DNA of 64,000 bases from NCBI RefSeq assembly GCF_000367345.1, contig NZ_BARE01000017.1, positions 62,001-126,000 of the forward strand. Direction: 5' to 3'. The position numbers and the translations under genes were made by a program. A model generated the notes under the pieces. That model did not search any database, was not told the origin of the DNA, and saw only the letters and a list, made by a program, of their open reading frames with translations. This document shows positions 11,178-17,958 of the stretch, piece by piece; position 1 is the first letter of the stretch; every line of letters starts with the position of its first letter. The stretch is from Sphingobium xenophagum NBRC 107872 (lineage in GTDB: Bacteria; Pseudomonadota; Alphaproteobacteria; Sphingomonadales; Sphingomonadaceae).

Positions 11178-11272
11178 CCGTTCGCCCTGAGCCTGTCGAA
11201 GGGCTCGGCCGAACACAGTGAGGCCTTCGCTGTCGCTCAGGCGGGGGCTTTGACTTCGCTCAGCCCGAACGG
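11178..11272. repeat. REP-like inverted repeat, family A copy 1
   Basis: Left arm CCGTTCGCCCTGAGC and right arm GCTCAGCCCGAACGG (reverse-complement match at 13 of 15 positions) flank about 65 bases between thrC and the following methyltransferase gene. The left half carries the CTGTCGAAG variant and the right half the ACTTCGCTC variant of the same repeat family seen at 12168, 13790 and 21822. Confidence 0.7.
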
Positions 11273-11281
11273 AGAGTTGCT

Positions 11282-12151
11282 ATGATCCTTCAAACCCTCA
11301 TCGGCGAACCCTGGGCCGATTATGGCCTGATCGATTCGGGCCATGGCCGCAAGCTGGAGCGCTATGGCCGCTTCCGCTTCATCCGCCCCGAACCGCAGGC
11401 GATGTGGGCGCCCGCGACCGAAAACTGGACGGCGGACGGCGAATTCGTGCCCGGTTCGGACGAGGAGGGCGGGGGCCGCTGGTTCTACGACAAGCCCGTC
11501 CCTGCCGAAGGCTGGCCGCTTGGCTGGAAGGAAGTCACCTTCCAGTCCAGTTGCACCCCCTTCCGCCATCTGGGCTTCTTTCCGGACATGGCGCCGGTAT
11601 GGGACTGGATGCGCGAACGGACCGCCGACAAAGCCGACGCGGAGGTGATGAACCTGTTTGGCTATACTGGCGTCGGAACGCTGGCCATGTCGGCCAGCGG
11701 CGCGCGCATGGTCCATGTCGACGCTTCCAAAAAATCCGTCACCCAGGCTCGTGCCAATGCCGATCTGTCTGGCATGGCGGACCGGCCTGTCCGCTGGATC
11801 GTGGAGGATGCCGCCAAATTCGTCGCGCGCGAAGTCCGGCGCAACCGCCGCTATGACGGCATATTGCTCGATCCGCCCAAATATGGCCGTGGCCCTGACG
11901 GCGAAGTCTGGCGTCTGGAGGAAGACCTCCCGGCGCTCATCGCCAATTGCCGTCAGCTGCTCGATGCCGACAGTCGCTTCCTGTTCCTGACCGTCTATGC
12001 CGTCCGCATGTCGGCGCTGGCGATCGGTGAGTTGCTGCGTCAGGCCTTTGCCGACCTTCCCGGCGAGGTGGAAGCGGGCGAACTCGCCGTCCGTGAAGAA
12101 TCGCGCGGGCTGCTGCTCCCCACGGCGATCTGGGCGCGCTGGAAGCGATAG
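11282..12151 (+). CDS. Class I SAM-dependent methyltransferase (RlmI/RlmK-like)
   Basis: The 289-residue protein has a small N-terminal domain and a Rossmann-type methyltransferase domain. SAM-binding motif I is VMNLFGYTGVGTLAMSASGA (about residues 123-142), an acidic motif II is MVHVDASKKS, and the catalytic-type motif is ILLDPPKYGRG. The DPPKYGRG form is typical of the rRNA methyltransferases related to RlmI and RlmK, so an rRNA target is plausible but not shown. It stands alone between thrC and the convergent glutaminyl cyclase gene, separated from each by repeat hairpins. Confidence 0.82.
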   Translation: MILQTLIGEPWADYGLIDSGHGRKLERYGRFRFIRPEPQAMWAPATENWTADGEFVPGSDEEGGGRWFYDKPVPAEGWPLGWKEVTFQSSCTPFRHLGFFPDMAPVWDWMRERTADKADAEVMNLFGYTGVGTLAMSASGARMVHVDASKKSVTQARANADLSGMADRPVRWIVEDAAKFVAREVRRNRRYDGILLDPPKYGRGPDGEVWRLEEDLPALIANCRQLLDADSRFLFLTVYAVRMSALAIGELLRQAFADLPGEVEAGELAVREESRGLLLPTAIWARWKR

Positions 12152-12167
12152 CGCCGAACCCCAACAT

Positions 12168-12244
12168 CCGTTCGGGCTGAGCTTGTCGAAGCCTTGTCCT
12201 TCTTGAAAGAAAGGACGACCCTTCGACAGGCTCAGGGCGAACGG
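12168..12244. terminator. Long repeat hairpin (family A copy 2) between convergent genes
   Basis: Two 24-base arms (12168-12191 and 12221-12244) match as reverse complements at 21 positions. Inside lies a second small hairpin around GTCCTT/AAGGAC. It sits between the stops of the plus-strand methyltransferase and the minus-strand cyclotransferase, where a bidirectional terminator would be useful. There is no T-run, so this is a structural suggestion. Confidence 0.55.
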
Positions 12245-12269
12245 AAAGGGGGTAAGCGCTCAACCCCGT

Positions 12270-13016
12270 TTACTTCCCCACCCGAATCTCGAACAGCTTT
12301 GGCCAATATTTGCCGGTGATAAACACCCGGTCTCGCGCGGCATCATAGGCGATGCCATTGGCCACCGCTTCGCTGTCCCGCACGCCAGCTGCCTTGACCA
12401 GCGGCGCGACGTCGATCCAGTCGATCACTGCGCCGGTCGCGGGATCGATCCGGGCGATCTTCGTCTCGTACCAGATATTCGCCCAAATCTCGCCGCGCAC
12501 ATATTCCAGCTCGTTCAGCCGCTGGACCGCGCGCCCGTTCCACGTCACGGTGATGCGGCGCTGCTCGGCTAGGGTGTCGGGATCAAGGAAGCGCAATTGC
12601 GCGCTGCCGTCGCTCTGGATGATATGCCGCCCGTCCTGCGTCAGGCCCCAGCCTTCGCCAACATAGCGAAAATCGCCGACCGGCGCGAAATCGGCCAGCT
12701 TCCAGACAAATCCCTGACCATGCCGCCAGGTCAGGCTGATCAGCCGGTCGCCCCAATTGACGATCCCCTCGCCAAAATAGCGCGGCTCCAGCACGCGCCG
12801 CTGGATGACCTTGCCGTCCTTCAGCCGCACCTTGCGAATGTCCGACCGCCCCTCCAGCCCGGTGCTTTCATAAAGCGCCCCGTCTTGAAAAAAGAGCCCC
12901 TCGGTAAAGGCAGCGGAATCGTGCGGATAGGATTTAACCAGCGTCCAGGGCGTGTCGGCCCAAGCGGGGGGCGCGAACGCCAGCGCGCCCAATAGCGCGA
13001 ACAGAAGCCGCTTCAT
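12270..13016 (-). CDS. Glutaminyl-peptide cyclotransferase, secreted
   Basis: The protein is 248 residues with a clear signal peptide (MKRLLFALLGALAFAPPAWA). The rest is a five-bladed beta-propeller of the plant/bacterial glutamine cyclotransferase type, recognised by YPHDSAAFTEGLFFQDGALY, ESTGLEGRSDIRKV, LNELEYVRGEIWANIWY and GIAYDAARDRVFITGKYWPKLFEI. Such enzymes convert N-terminal glutamine to pyroglutamate in the periplasm. Its ATG overlaps the ygfZ stop (ATGA), so the two are probably cotranscribed, although no shared function is evident. Confidence 0.9.
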   Translation of the reverse strand: MKRLLFALLGALAFAPPAWADTPWTLVKSYPHDSAAFTEGLFFQDGALYESTGLEGRSDIRKVRLKDGKVIQRRVLEPRYFGEGIVNWGDRLISLTWRHGQGFVWKLADFAPVGDFRYVGEGWGLTQDGRHIIQSDGSAQLRFLDPDTLAEQRRITVTWNGRAVQRLNELEYVRGEIWANIWYETKIARIDPATGAVIDWIDVAPLVKAAGVRDSEAVANGIAYDAARDRVFITGKYWPKLFEIRVGK

Positions 13017-13753
13017 TCCGCTGCTGCCTGCGCCGCAATCGCCGTCGCCAGCCAGTCGGGCAGCAGCGCCGGGTCCAGATCCTCCACCCGCCGCAATTCG
13101 ATCGACAGGTCCATGTCCGGCAGCGCCGCGCGCTGGCGCTTCTCCTCCGCCTGGGCCAGCGGTACCGCGACCAGCCGCCGGTTCACCTTGGCGCGATAAT
13201 GCATCCGGGCGGTATTCTCCTGCCCCACATAGCAGCCCTTGTCATAATCGACGCCGTTCAGCTCCCCGGCATTGGTTTCCAGCCACAGCGTCTGGTCCTG
13301 CCCCAGTTCACCCGCGCCCTCGAACACGCCCTGGCTTAGCCGGTGCGCGCGGAACGCCGCCGCAGCGTCGCCATCCCCCGGCGCGGCGATCCAGCGATGC
13401 CCAAGGGCAGGCAAGCGCGGATCATGCGGCCTGTCCGCTGCATCCAGCGCCCAATGCACTGCCAGCGACTCGTCCCGCGCGATCACGATCTTGCGCCGGA
13501 GCCGGTACAGCGTCAGCCGCTTGGCGAGCGCATCGGCCTGCGCCGCCTCGCAATCGATCAGCACATCGTCGCCATCTGCCCACAGCATCATGTCGAACAG
13601 CGCTTTCCCCTGCGCGCTCAGCAACGCGGTCCAGCGCGGCACGCCCTGTGCCAGTGTCAAAACATCGCGTGTCAGCAGGCCTTGCAGGAAGGGCCGCGCC
13701 TCCTCGCCTGAAATTCTGAGGATCGCGCGGTCGGTGAGGGTGGTGCCGGTCAT
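13013..13753 (-). CDS. ygfZ: Folate-binding Fe-S cluster maintenance protein YgfZ
   Basis: YgfZ/Iba57-type proteins bind tetrahydrofolate and help maintain Fe-S enzymes. The 246-residue protein shows the defining motif KGCYVGQE about two thirds along, with the N-terminal GcvT-like segment RISGEEARPFLQGLLT. The ATG at 13753 (MTGTTLTDRA) was chosen; the frame is open further upstream but only into repeat DNA. It is divergent from dihydroorotase across a 149-base gap that holds repeat copy 3. Confidence 0.92.
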   Translation of the reverse strand: MTGTTLTDRAILRISGEEARPFLQGLLTRDVLTLAQGVPRWTALLSAQGKALFDMMLWADGDDVLIDCEAAQADALAKRLTLYRLRRKIVIARDESLAVHWALDAADRPHDPRLPALGHRWIAAPGDGDAAAAFRAHRLSQGVFEGAGELGQDQTLWLETNAGELNGVDYDKGCYVGQENTARMHYRAKVNRRLVAVPLAQAEEKRQRAALPDMDLSIELRRVEDLDPALLPDWLATAIAAQAAAE

Positions 13754-13789
13754 CGGCTTTAGGTAGGACAGATGCACCCAATTACCAAC

Positions 13790-13884
13790 CCGTTCGGGCT
13801 GAGCGAAGTCGAAGCCCTTGCCTGAACATCGTGAAGGCCTCACTGCGTTCGGCATGGCCCTTCGACTTCGCTCAGGGCGAACGG
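13790..13884. repeat. REP-like inverted repeat, family A copy 3
   Basis: Arms of 25 bases (13790-13814 and 13860-13884) match as reverse complements at 23 positions and carry the GAGCGAAGTCGAAG variant. The element fills the divergent ygfZ-pyrC gap and ends 18 bases before the pyrC start codon, so it is likely part of the pyrC leader or promoter. Confidence 0.75.
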
Positions 13885-13902
13885 TTTTTCACGGAGCGCA
13901 CC

Positions 13903-15234
13903 ATGTCCGAAACTTTCGACCTGATCCTGAAGAACGGCACCATCCACACGCCGGGCGGCGCGGAGCAGGCCGATGTCGGCGTGCGCGGCGGCAGGATCGT
14001 CGCGATCGGCACGGGGCTTGGCGACGCGGGGGAAGTGATCGACTGCACCGGGCTGGACGTGTTGCCCGGCTGCATCGACAGCCAGGTCCATTTCCGCGAG
14101 CCGGGGCTGGAGCATAAGGAAGATCTCGAATCGGGCAGCCGGGCGGCGGTGCTGGGCGGCGTGACCGCCGTGTTCGAAATGCCCAACACCAATCCCAACA
14201 CCGACACGGCCGACCGCGTCCAGGACAAGCTTGCCCGCGCGCATCACCGCATGTGGTGCGACCATGCCTTCTATGTCGGCGCGACCGCCGACAATGCCGA
14301 ACAGCTCAAAGAGCTTGAACGCATCCCCGGCACCGCAGGGGTCAAGATATTCATGGGCGCGTCGACCGGCAGCCTGCTGGTGGACGATGACAATGCGCTG
14401 GCCCGCGTGCTGGCCAGCGGCACGCGCCGCGTCGCCATCCATGCCGAGGATGAAACGCGGATGAATGCGCGCAAGAGCCTGGCGCTGGCGGGTGACCCGT
14501 CCACCCATCCGGTATGGCGCGACGATGAAAGCGCGATGATCGCCACCAAACGCATCATCGGCCTGGCCCGCGCCGCGCGCCGCCGTATCCACATATTGCA
14601 CATCACGACGCCGGCCGAACTCGCCTATATCGGCCAGAACAAGGATATCGCGACCTGCGAGGTGACGCCCCAGCATCTGACGCTGGCGGGGGAGGATGCC
14701 TATCCGCGCCTTGGCACCTATGCGCAGATGAACCCGCCGATCCGGTCGGGCGCGCACCGCGACGGGCTGTGGCATTGGCTCAACCAGGGCGTGCCGGACG
14801 TTCTGGGCAGCGATCACGCCCCCCACACGATCGAGGAAAAGGCCAAGCCCTATCCGACCAGCCCCAGCGGTATGCCCGGCGTCCAGACGCTCGTGCCGCT
14901 TCTGCTCAATCATGTCGCGGAAGGGCGGCTGACGCTGCGCCGCTTCATCGAACTGACCTCCTCCGGTCCACAGCGCGTGTTCGGGCTGGTCGGCAAGGGC
15001 CGGATCGCGCTCGGCTATGACGCCGACTTCACCGTGGTCGACCTCAAAAAGCGCTGGACCGTTGGCAGCGACTGGCTTGCGTCCCGCTGCAACTGGTCGC
15101 CGTTCGAGGGGATGGACCTGACCGGCAAGGCGGTCGGCACCATCATCCGCGGCCACCGCGTGATGTGGGAAGATGCGCTGGCCAATGAAGCGGTCGGAGA
15201 GCCGGTGCGTTTCGAGGCGACCGAATTTTCCTGA
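13903..15234 (+). CDS. pyrC: Dihydroorotase, class I (AllB/PyrC-like)
   Basis: The enzyme closes carbamoyl-aspartate to dihydroorotate in pyrimidine synthesis. The 443-residue amidohydrolase has the metal site HFREPG (HxR) near residue 65, a GASTGSLLVDDD segment after the likely carbamylated lysine in GVKIFMGA, HAEDE, HILHITTP and the final Asp in GSDHAPHT. SGMPGVQTLVPLLL follows, as in class I enzymes. The start at 13903 has GGAG upstream. Allantoinase-like relatives exist, but the motifs and length favour dihydroorotase. Confidence 0.9.
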   Translation: MSETFDLILKNGTIHTPGGAEQADVGVRGGRIVAIGTGLGDAGEVIDCTGLDVLPGCIDSQVHFREPGLEHKEDLESGSRAAVLGGVTAVFEMPNTNPNTDTADRVQDKLARAHHRMWCDHAFYVGATADNAEQLKELERIPGTAGVKIFMGASTGSLLVDDDNALARVLASGTRRVAIHAEDETRMNARKSLALAGDPSTHPVWRDDESAMIATKRIIGLARAARRRIHILHITTPAELAYIGQNKDIATCEVTPQHLTLAGEDAYPRLGTYAQMNPPIRSGAHRDGLWHWLNQGVPDVLGSDHAPHTIEEKAKPYPTSPSGMPGVQTLVPLLLNHVAEGRLTLRRFIELTSSGPQRVFGLVGKGRIALGYDADFTVVDLKKRWTVGSDWLASRCNWSPFEGMDLTGKAVGTIIRGHRVMWEDALANEAVGEPVRFEATEFS

Positions 15235-15267
15235 TTCACATTCGATCAAGGCTGCATGCCACCATGC

Positions 15268-15387
15268 ATCCTCCCCTGCAAGGGGAGGTGGCAACGCAAA
15301 GCGTTGACGGAGGGGTGTCACCCTCTCGATAGCGCGATACCCCTCCGTCTGGCCTTCGGCCCGACACCTCCCCTGCAAGGGGAGGAT
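15268..15387. repeat. Composite inverted repeat (family B)
   Basis: Two copies of CCTCCCCTGCAAGGGGAGG, each itself a palindrome, bracket about 75 bases containing GACGGAGGGGTG and its reverse complement CACCCCTCCGTC-like partner (ACCCCTCCGTC). The whole unit can fold into one long stem. It lies directly after the pyrC stop, between convergent pyrC and rarD, and may end transcription. Similar units are frequent in sphingomonad genomes by general knowledge. Confidence 0.75.
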
Positions 15388-15409
15388 CAGTTACGACGCA
15401 ACGCTGATA

Positions 15410-15486
15410 CTAGTGGTCCGATTCTGACATTTGCTACCTTATGGGATAAGGCGTGTTCAAATGTCAGAATCTTTTCGGACCACTAG
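15410..15486. repeat. Palindromic 77-base element with CTAG ends (family C)
   Basis: The left arm CTAGTGGTCCG then ATTCTGACATTTG is mirrored by the right arm CAAATGTCAGAATC, four extra T, CGGACCACTAG. The ends are CTAG on both sides. The right end contains the TAG stop codon of rarD. The structure is that of a miniature inverted-repeat element, with no coding capacity. Confidence 0.7.
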
Positions 15487-16442
15487 ACCGTCGCCGCCCG
15501 GTTCCGCCGGGCCATCCGCACCCCGTCGGTCGCGAACAGGATCAGCGCGATCCAGATCAGGCCAAAGCTGAGCATCTGGCCATGGCTCAGCTTTTCGCCG
15601 AACAGCATGATGCCACAGAAAAATTGCAGCATCGGGGCCAGATATTGCAATATGCCCAGTGTCGCCATCGGCAGCCGTTGCGCCGCCATGGCGAACAGCA
15701 CCAGCGGCACTGTCGTCACCGCGCCTGATGTCACCAGCAGCGCGGTGGTCGCGGCGTCCTGTCCGAAACTCACCCCGCCATGGCTCGCTTCCCAGATCAG
15801 ATAGGCAATTGCAGGCGGCGTCAGCAGCAGCGTCTCGACGCCAAGGCCGGTCATCGGCGCCACCGGCGTCACTTTGCGCAGCAGGCCGTAAAAGGCGAAA
15901 CTGAACGCCAGCGTCAGGCTGATCCACAATGTCGTCAGCGCCGCCGCCGCCAATATGGCCACGCCCACCGCCGCCACGCCGATCGCCATCAATTGCGGCC
16001 GTCGCAACTTTTCCTTCAACACCATCACGCCCAGCGCGACATTGACCAGCGGGTTCAGGAAATAGCCAAGGCTTGCCGCGACGACATGGCCATCATTGAC
16101 CGCCCATACATAGGTCAGCCAGTTGATCGCGATCATCAGCGCAGACCCTGCCAGCGGCAGAACCAGCCGACGGTCGCGCAATGTCACCAATAATGGCCCC
16201 AAAGTCCGGCGCGCCGCCAGCAGCGTGACGATCAGCAATAGCGACCATAATATCCGCTGGGTGACGATCTCGATCGGATCGACATGATGGAGCAGCCGAA
16301 AGAAGATCGGCAGCAGCCCCCAAAAGCCATAGGCGAAGATCGCGGCGATCAGCCCATTACGCGTATAATTTTGCGCCAGGCTCAGAATATCCCCCCGCCC
16401 AGAAACAGCCGCAGCGCGCCAAAGGCCGCGACGATCAGGCAA
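15483..16442 (-). CDS. rarD: EamA/RarD family transporter
   Basis: A ten-helix drug/metabolite transporter superfamily protein of up to 319 residues. The family opening is GLIAAIFAYGFWGLLPIFF, followed by VDPIEIVTQRILWS and the paired EamA repeats. Substrate is unknown. The start is doubtful: the only standard upstream codon is a TTG at 16442, which overlaps the preceding small gene by 61 bases. Family members normally begin about ten residues before NGLIAA, where only ATT and CTG codons occur (near 16389). The stop codon is supplied by the family C repeat, so the natural C terminus may have been altered. Confidence 0.85.
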   Translation of the reverse strand: MPDRRGLWRAAAVSGRGDILSLAQNYTRNGLIAAIFAYGFWGLLPIFFRLLHHVDPIEIVTQRILWSLLLIVTLLAARRTLGPLLVTLRDRRLVLPLAGSALMIAINWLTYVWAVNDGHVVAASLGYFLNPLVNVALGVMVLKEKLRRPQLMAIGVAAVGVAILAAAALTTLWISLTLAFSFAFYGLLRKVTPVAPMTGLGVETLLLTPPAIAYLIWEASHGGVSFGQDAATTALLVTSGAVTTVPLVLFAMAAQRLPMATLGILQYLAPMLQFFCGIMLFGEKLSHGQMLSFGLIWIALILFATDGVRMARRNRAATV

Positions 16443-16603
16443 AAATTGCGCCCGCCATTGCGCGAAGAGATGGCGCCGATTACCGCGCCGAACAGCGCCA
16501 TGGGGACCAGCAGCCAGTTCAGCGCCCCCAACAGCGGTATGAAGGCGGGAATCATCAGGACCAGGGTGACCAGGCCGATAAAGCCGGATAATATGTTCAG
16601 CAT
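16382..16603 (-). CDS. Small two-helix membrane protein
   Basis: The 73-residue product begins MLNILSGFIGLVTLVLMIPAF and continues with a second hydrophobic stretch (LNWLLVPMALFGAVIGAIS), a short polar loop and a third moderately hydrophobic end rich in glycine (LFLGGGIF). I do not recognise a family. It lies directly upstream of rarD on the same strand and overlaps the longest rarD reading frame, so the two may be translationally coupled. A start nine codons upstream (16630) is also open. Confidence 0.6.
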   Translation of the reverse strand: MLNILSGFIGLVTLVLMIPAFIPLLGALNWLLVPMALFGAVIGAISSRNGGRNFCLIVAAFGALRLFLGGGIF

Positions 16604-16709
16604 GCAGTCTAGATGGCGGTTTCGCCGCATGGCGACAAGACGGGCGTGCAGGCCAGTGACCAGAAACTGGCCCGATGATGCGGAAATTTCCCGCGATTCA
16701 CCAAATGTC

Positions 16710-16726
16710 CTAACGAAAAATTAACC
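16710..16726 (+). promoter_or_regulatory. CtrA-like site upstream of lipoprotein gene
   Basis: The sequence CTAA-N7-TTAACC differs in one base from the CtrA box TTAA-N7-TTAAC known in alphaproteobacteria. It lies 37 bases before the ATG at 16763. A site this short can occur by chance, but TTAA is rare in this GC-rich DNA. Confidence 0.35.
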
Positions 16727-16762
16727 CGCACTCTTCATGCCTTGTTTACGAAGGAGTGCAGC

Positions 16763-17506
16763 ATGGCGTTTTTCCGGCCCGTTTCCATTATCGCGCTTAC
16801 ATTGGCGCTCGCCGCCTGTGGCAAGGGGGACAAGGATGCCAGCCTCGCGGCGCTCGATGCGCAACTCACCAACAATGCGGTCGACCCCGCGCTGAAAGGC
16901 GCGCTTGCCGACCCGATCGTGGTCGATCCCCAACTGGTCGGCCAGTCCAACCGCAACGCCGTGCGCACGGCCGATCGTCCGGCCAATGGCGCGGTGCCGC
17001 TGCTTGGCGGCGATGCGGGCAAGGCGCAGGCGGCCGCGCTGCAACAGGCGGGCGGCAAGCTGCTCAGCGCACCAGCGCCCAGCGCGGGTGATGCGATGCC
17101 ATCGACCGTCACCCTGGGCGCGGTCGCGCGCGAACAGGCGTCCCGCAACGGCGGCAACGCCAATTGCAGCAAGCAGCTCGTCTATGGCATGGAATGGGCG
17201 CAACGCCTGCCCGATCCCTTCACTGTGTATCCCGGTGCGCAACTGGTCGAAGCGGCCGGCGCGGAACGTGATGGCTGCACCCTGCGCGCCGTCAGCTTCG
17301 TCACGCCTGTCCCGCGTCAGGGGGTGATGGACTATTATTATACGCTCGCCCGCCGCGCGGGCTATGATGGCGAACATAAGATATTGGGCGGCGATCATGT
17401 GCTGGGCGGCACGCGCAAGGCGGATGGCAGCGCCTATTTCATTCTCTTCACCGACGCGCCGGGCGGCAAGACCAACATAGACATCATCGCCGACAACGGA
17501 AAATAG
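16763..17506 (+). CDS. Putative lipoprotein of unknown function
   Basis: The 247-residue protein has a lipoprotein signal peptide with lipobox LALAAC (Cys at about residue 19). An Ala/Asp-rich region follows, then a conserved-looking C-terminal domain starting near NCSKQLVYGMEWAQRLPDPF and containing YPGAQLVEAAG and MDYYYTLARRAGYD. The start at 16763 is set by AAGGAG seven bases upstream. I do not recognise the family. The gene stands alone, with a GC-rich hairpin (17514-17532) after it and a possible CtrA box before it. Confidence 0.75.
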   Translation: MAFFRPVSIIALTLALAACGKGDKDASLAALDAQLTNNAVDPALKGALADPIVVDPQLVGQSNRNAVRTADRPANGAVPLLGGDAGKAQAAALQQAGGKLLSAPAPSAGDAMPSTVTLGAVAREQASRNGGNANCSKQLVYGMEWAQRLPDPFTVYPGAQLVEAAGAERDGCTLRAVSFVTPVPRQGVMDYYYTLARRAGYDGEHKILGGDHVLGGTRKADGSAYFILFTDAPGGKTNIDIIADNGK

Positions 17507-17513
17507 GGGCAAA

Positions 17514-17532
17514 GGCGGCGAATCGCGCCGCC
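17514..17532 (+). terminator. GC-rich hairpin after the lipoprotein gene
   Basis: GGCGGCG and CGCCGCC pair around a five-base loop, eight bases after the lipoprotein stop codon. There is no T-run, so intrinsic termination is uncertain. Confidence 0.3.
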
Positions 17533-17571
17533 CCATTCCCCTGATCGCCATTTGCCTGTAGGGGCAGCGGC

Positions 17572-17958
17572 ATGACCAATATTTTCCTTGTTATGGGCGG
17601 GGGCGCGGTGGGCGCTGCGCTGCGCTACCAGCTGGGCCGCTTCCTGGGCGCCATGGTGCCCGGCGCCGCATGGCCATGGGGCACGTTCGCCGCCAATCTG
17701 CTCGGCGGTTTCGCCATGGGCCTGCTTGCAGGCTGGCTGGCGCGTGGCAGCACGATGCCGGGTGAACCGATCCGGCTGTTGCTGGGCGTCGGCCTGCTGG
17801 GCGGTTTCACCACCTTCTCCGCCTTCAGCCTGGAAACCTTGCTGATGATTGAGCGGGGCCAGCTTCTTGTCGCCCTGACCTATGCGTTGGCATCGGTGAT
17901 CGGGGCGATCGTCGCGCTGGCGCTGGGCCTGTCGCTGATGCGGAGCATCGTCGCATGA
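17572..17958 (+). CDS. crcB: Fluoride ion exporter CrcB/Fluc
   Basis: CrcB forms dual-topology dimeric channels that expel fluoride. The 128-residue protein has four transmembrane helices and the family signatures GGGAVGAALRYQLGR, GTFAANLLGGFAMGL (with the pore Asn) and LLGGFTTFSAFSLET. I looked for a fluoride riboswitch in the 65 bases before it and did not find the usual GG-rich pseudoknot pattern. Its stop overlaps the ATG of the following pseudouridine synthase gene. Confidence 0.95.
   Translation: MTNIFLVMGGGAVGAALRYQLGRFLGAMVPGAAWPWGTFAANLLGGFAMGLLAGWLARGSTMPGEPIRLLLGVGLLGGFTTFSAFSLETLLMIERGQLLVALTYALASVIGAIVALALGLSLMRSIVA

Noticed and set aside
13840..15378. A 512-codon minus-strand open frame opposite dihydroorotase
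   Set aside because: Antisense of a highly recognisable enzyme, with an Arg/Ala/Gln-rich product.
17507..17571. Possible fluoride riboswitch before crcB
   Set aside because: The 65 bases contain a simple GC hairpin but not the conserved pseudoknot pattern of the crcB motif.
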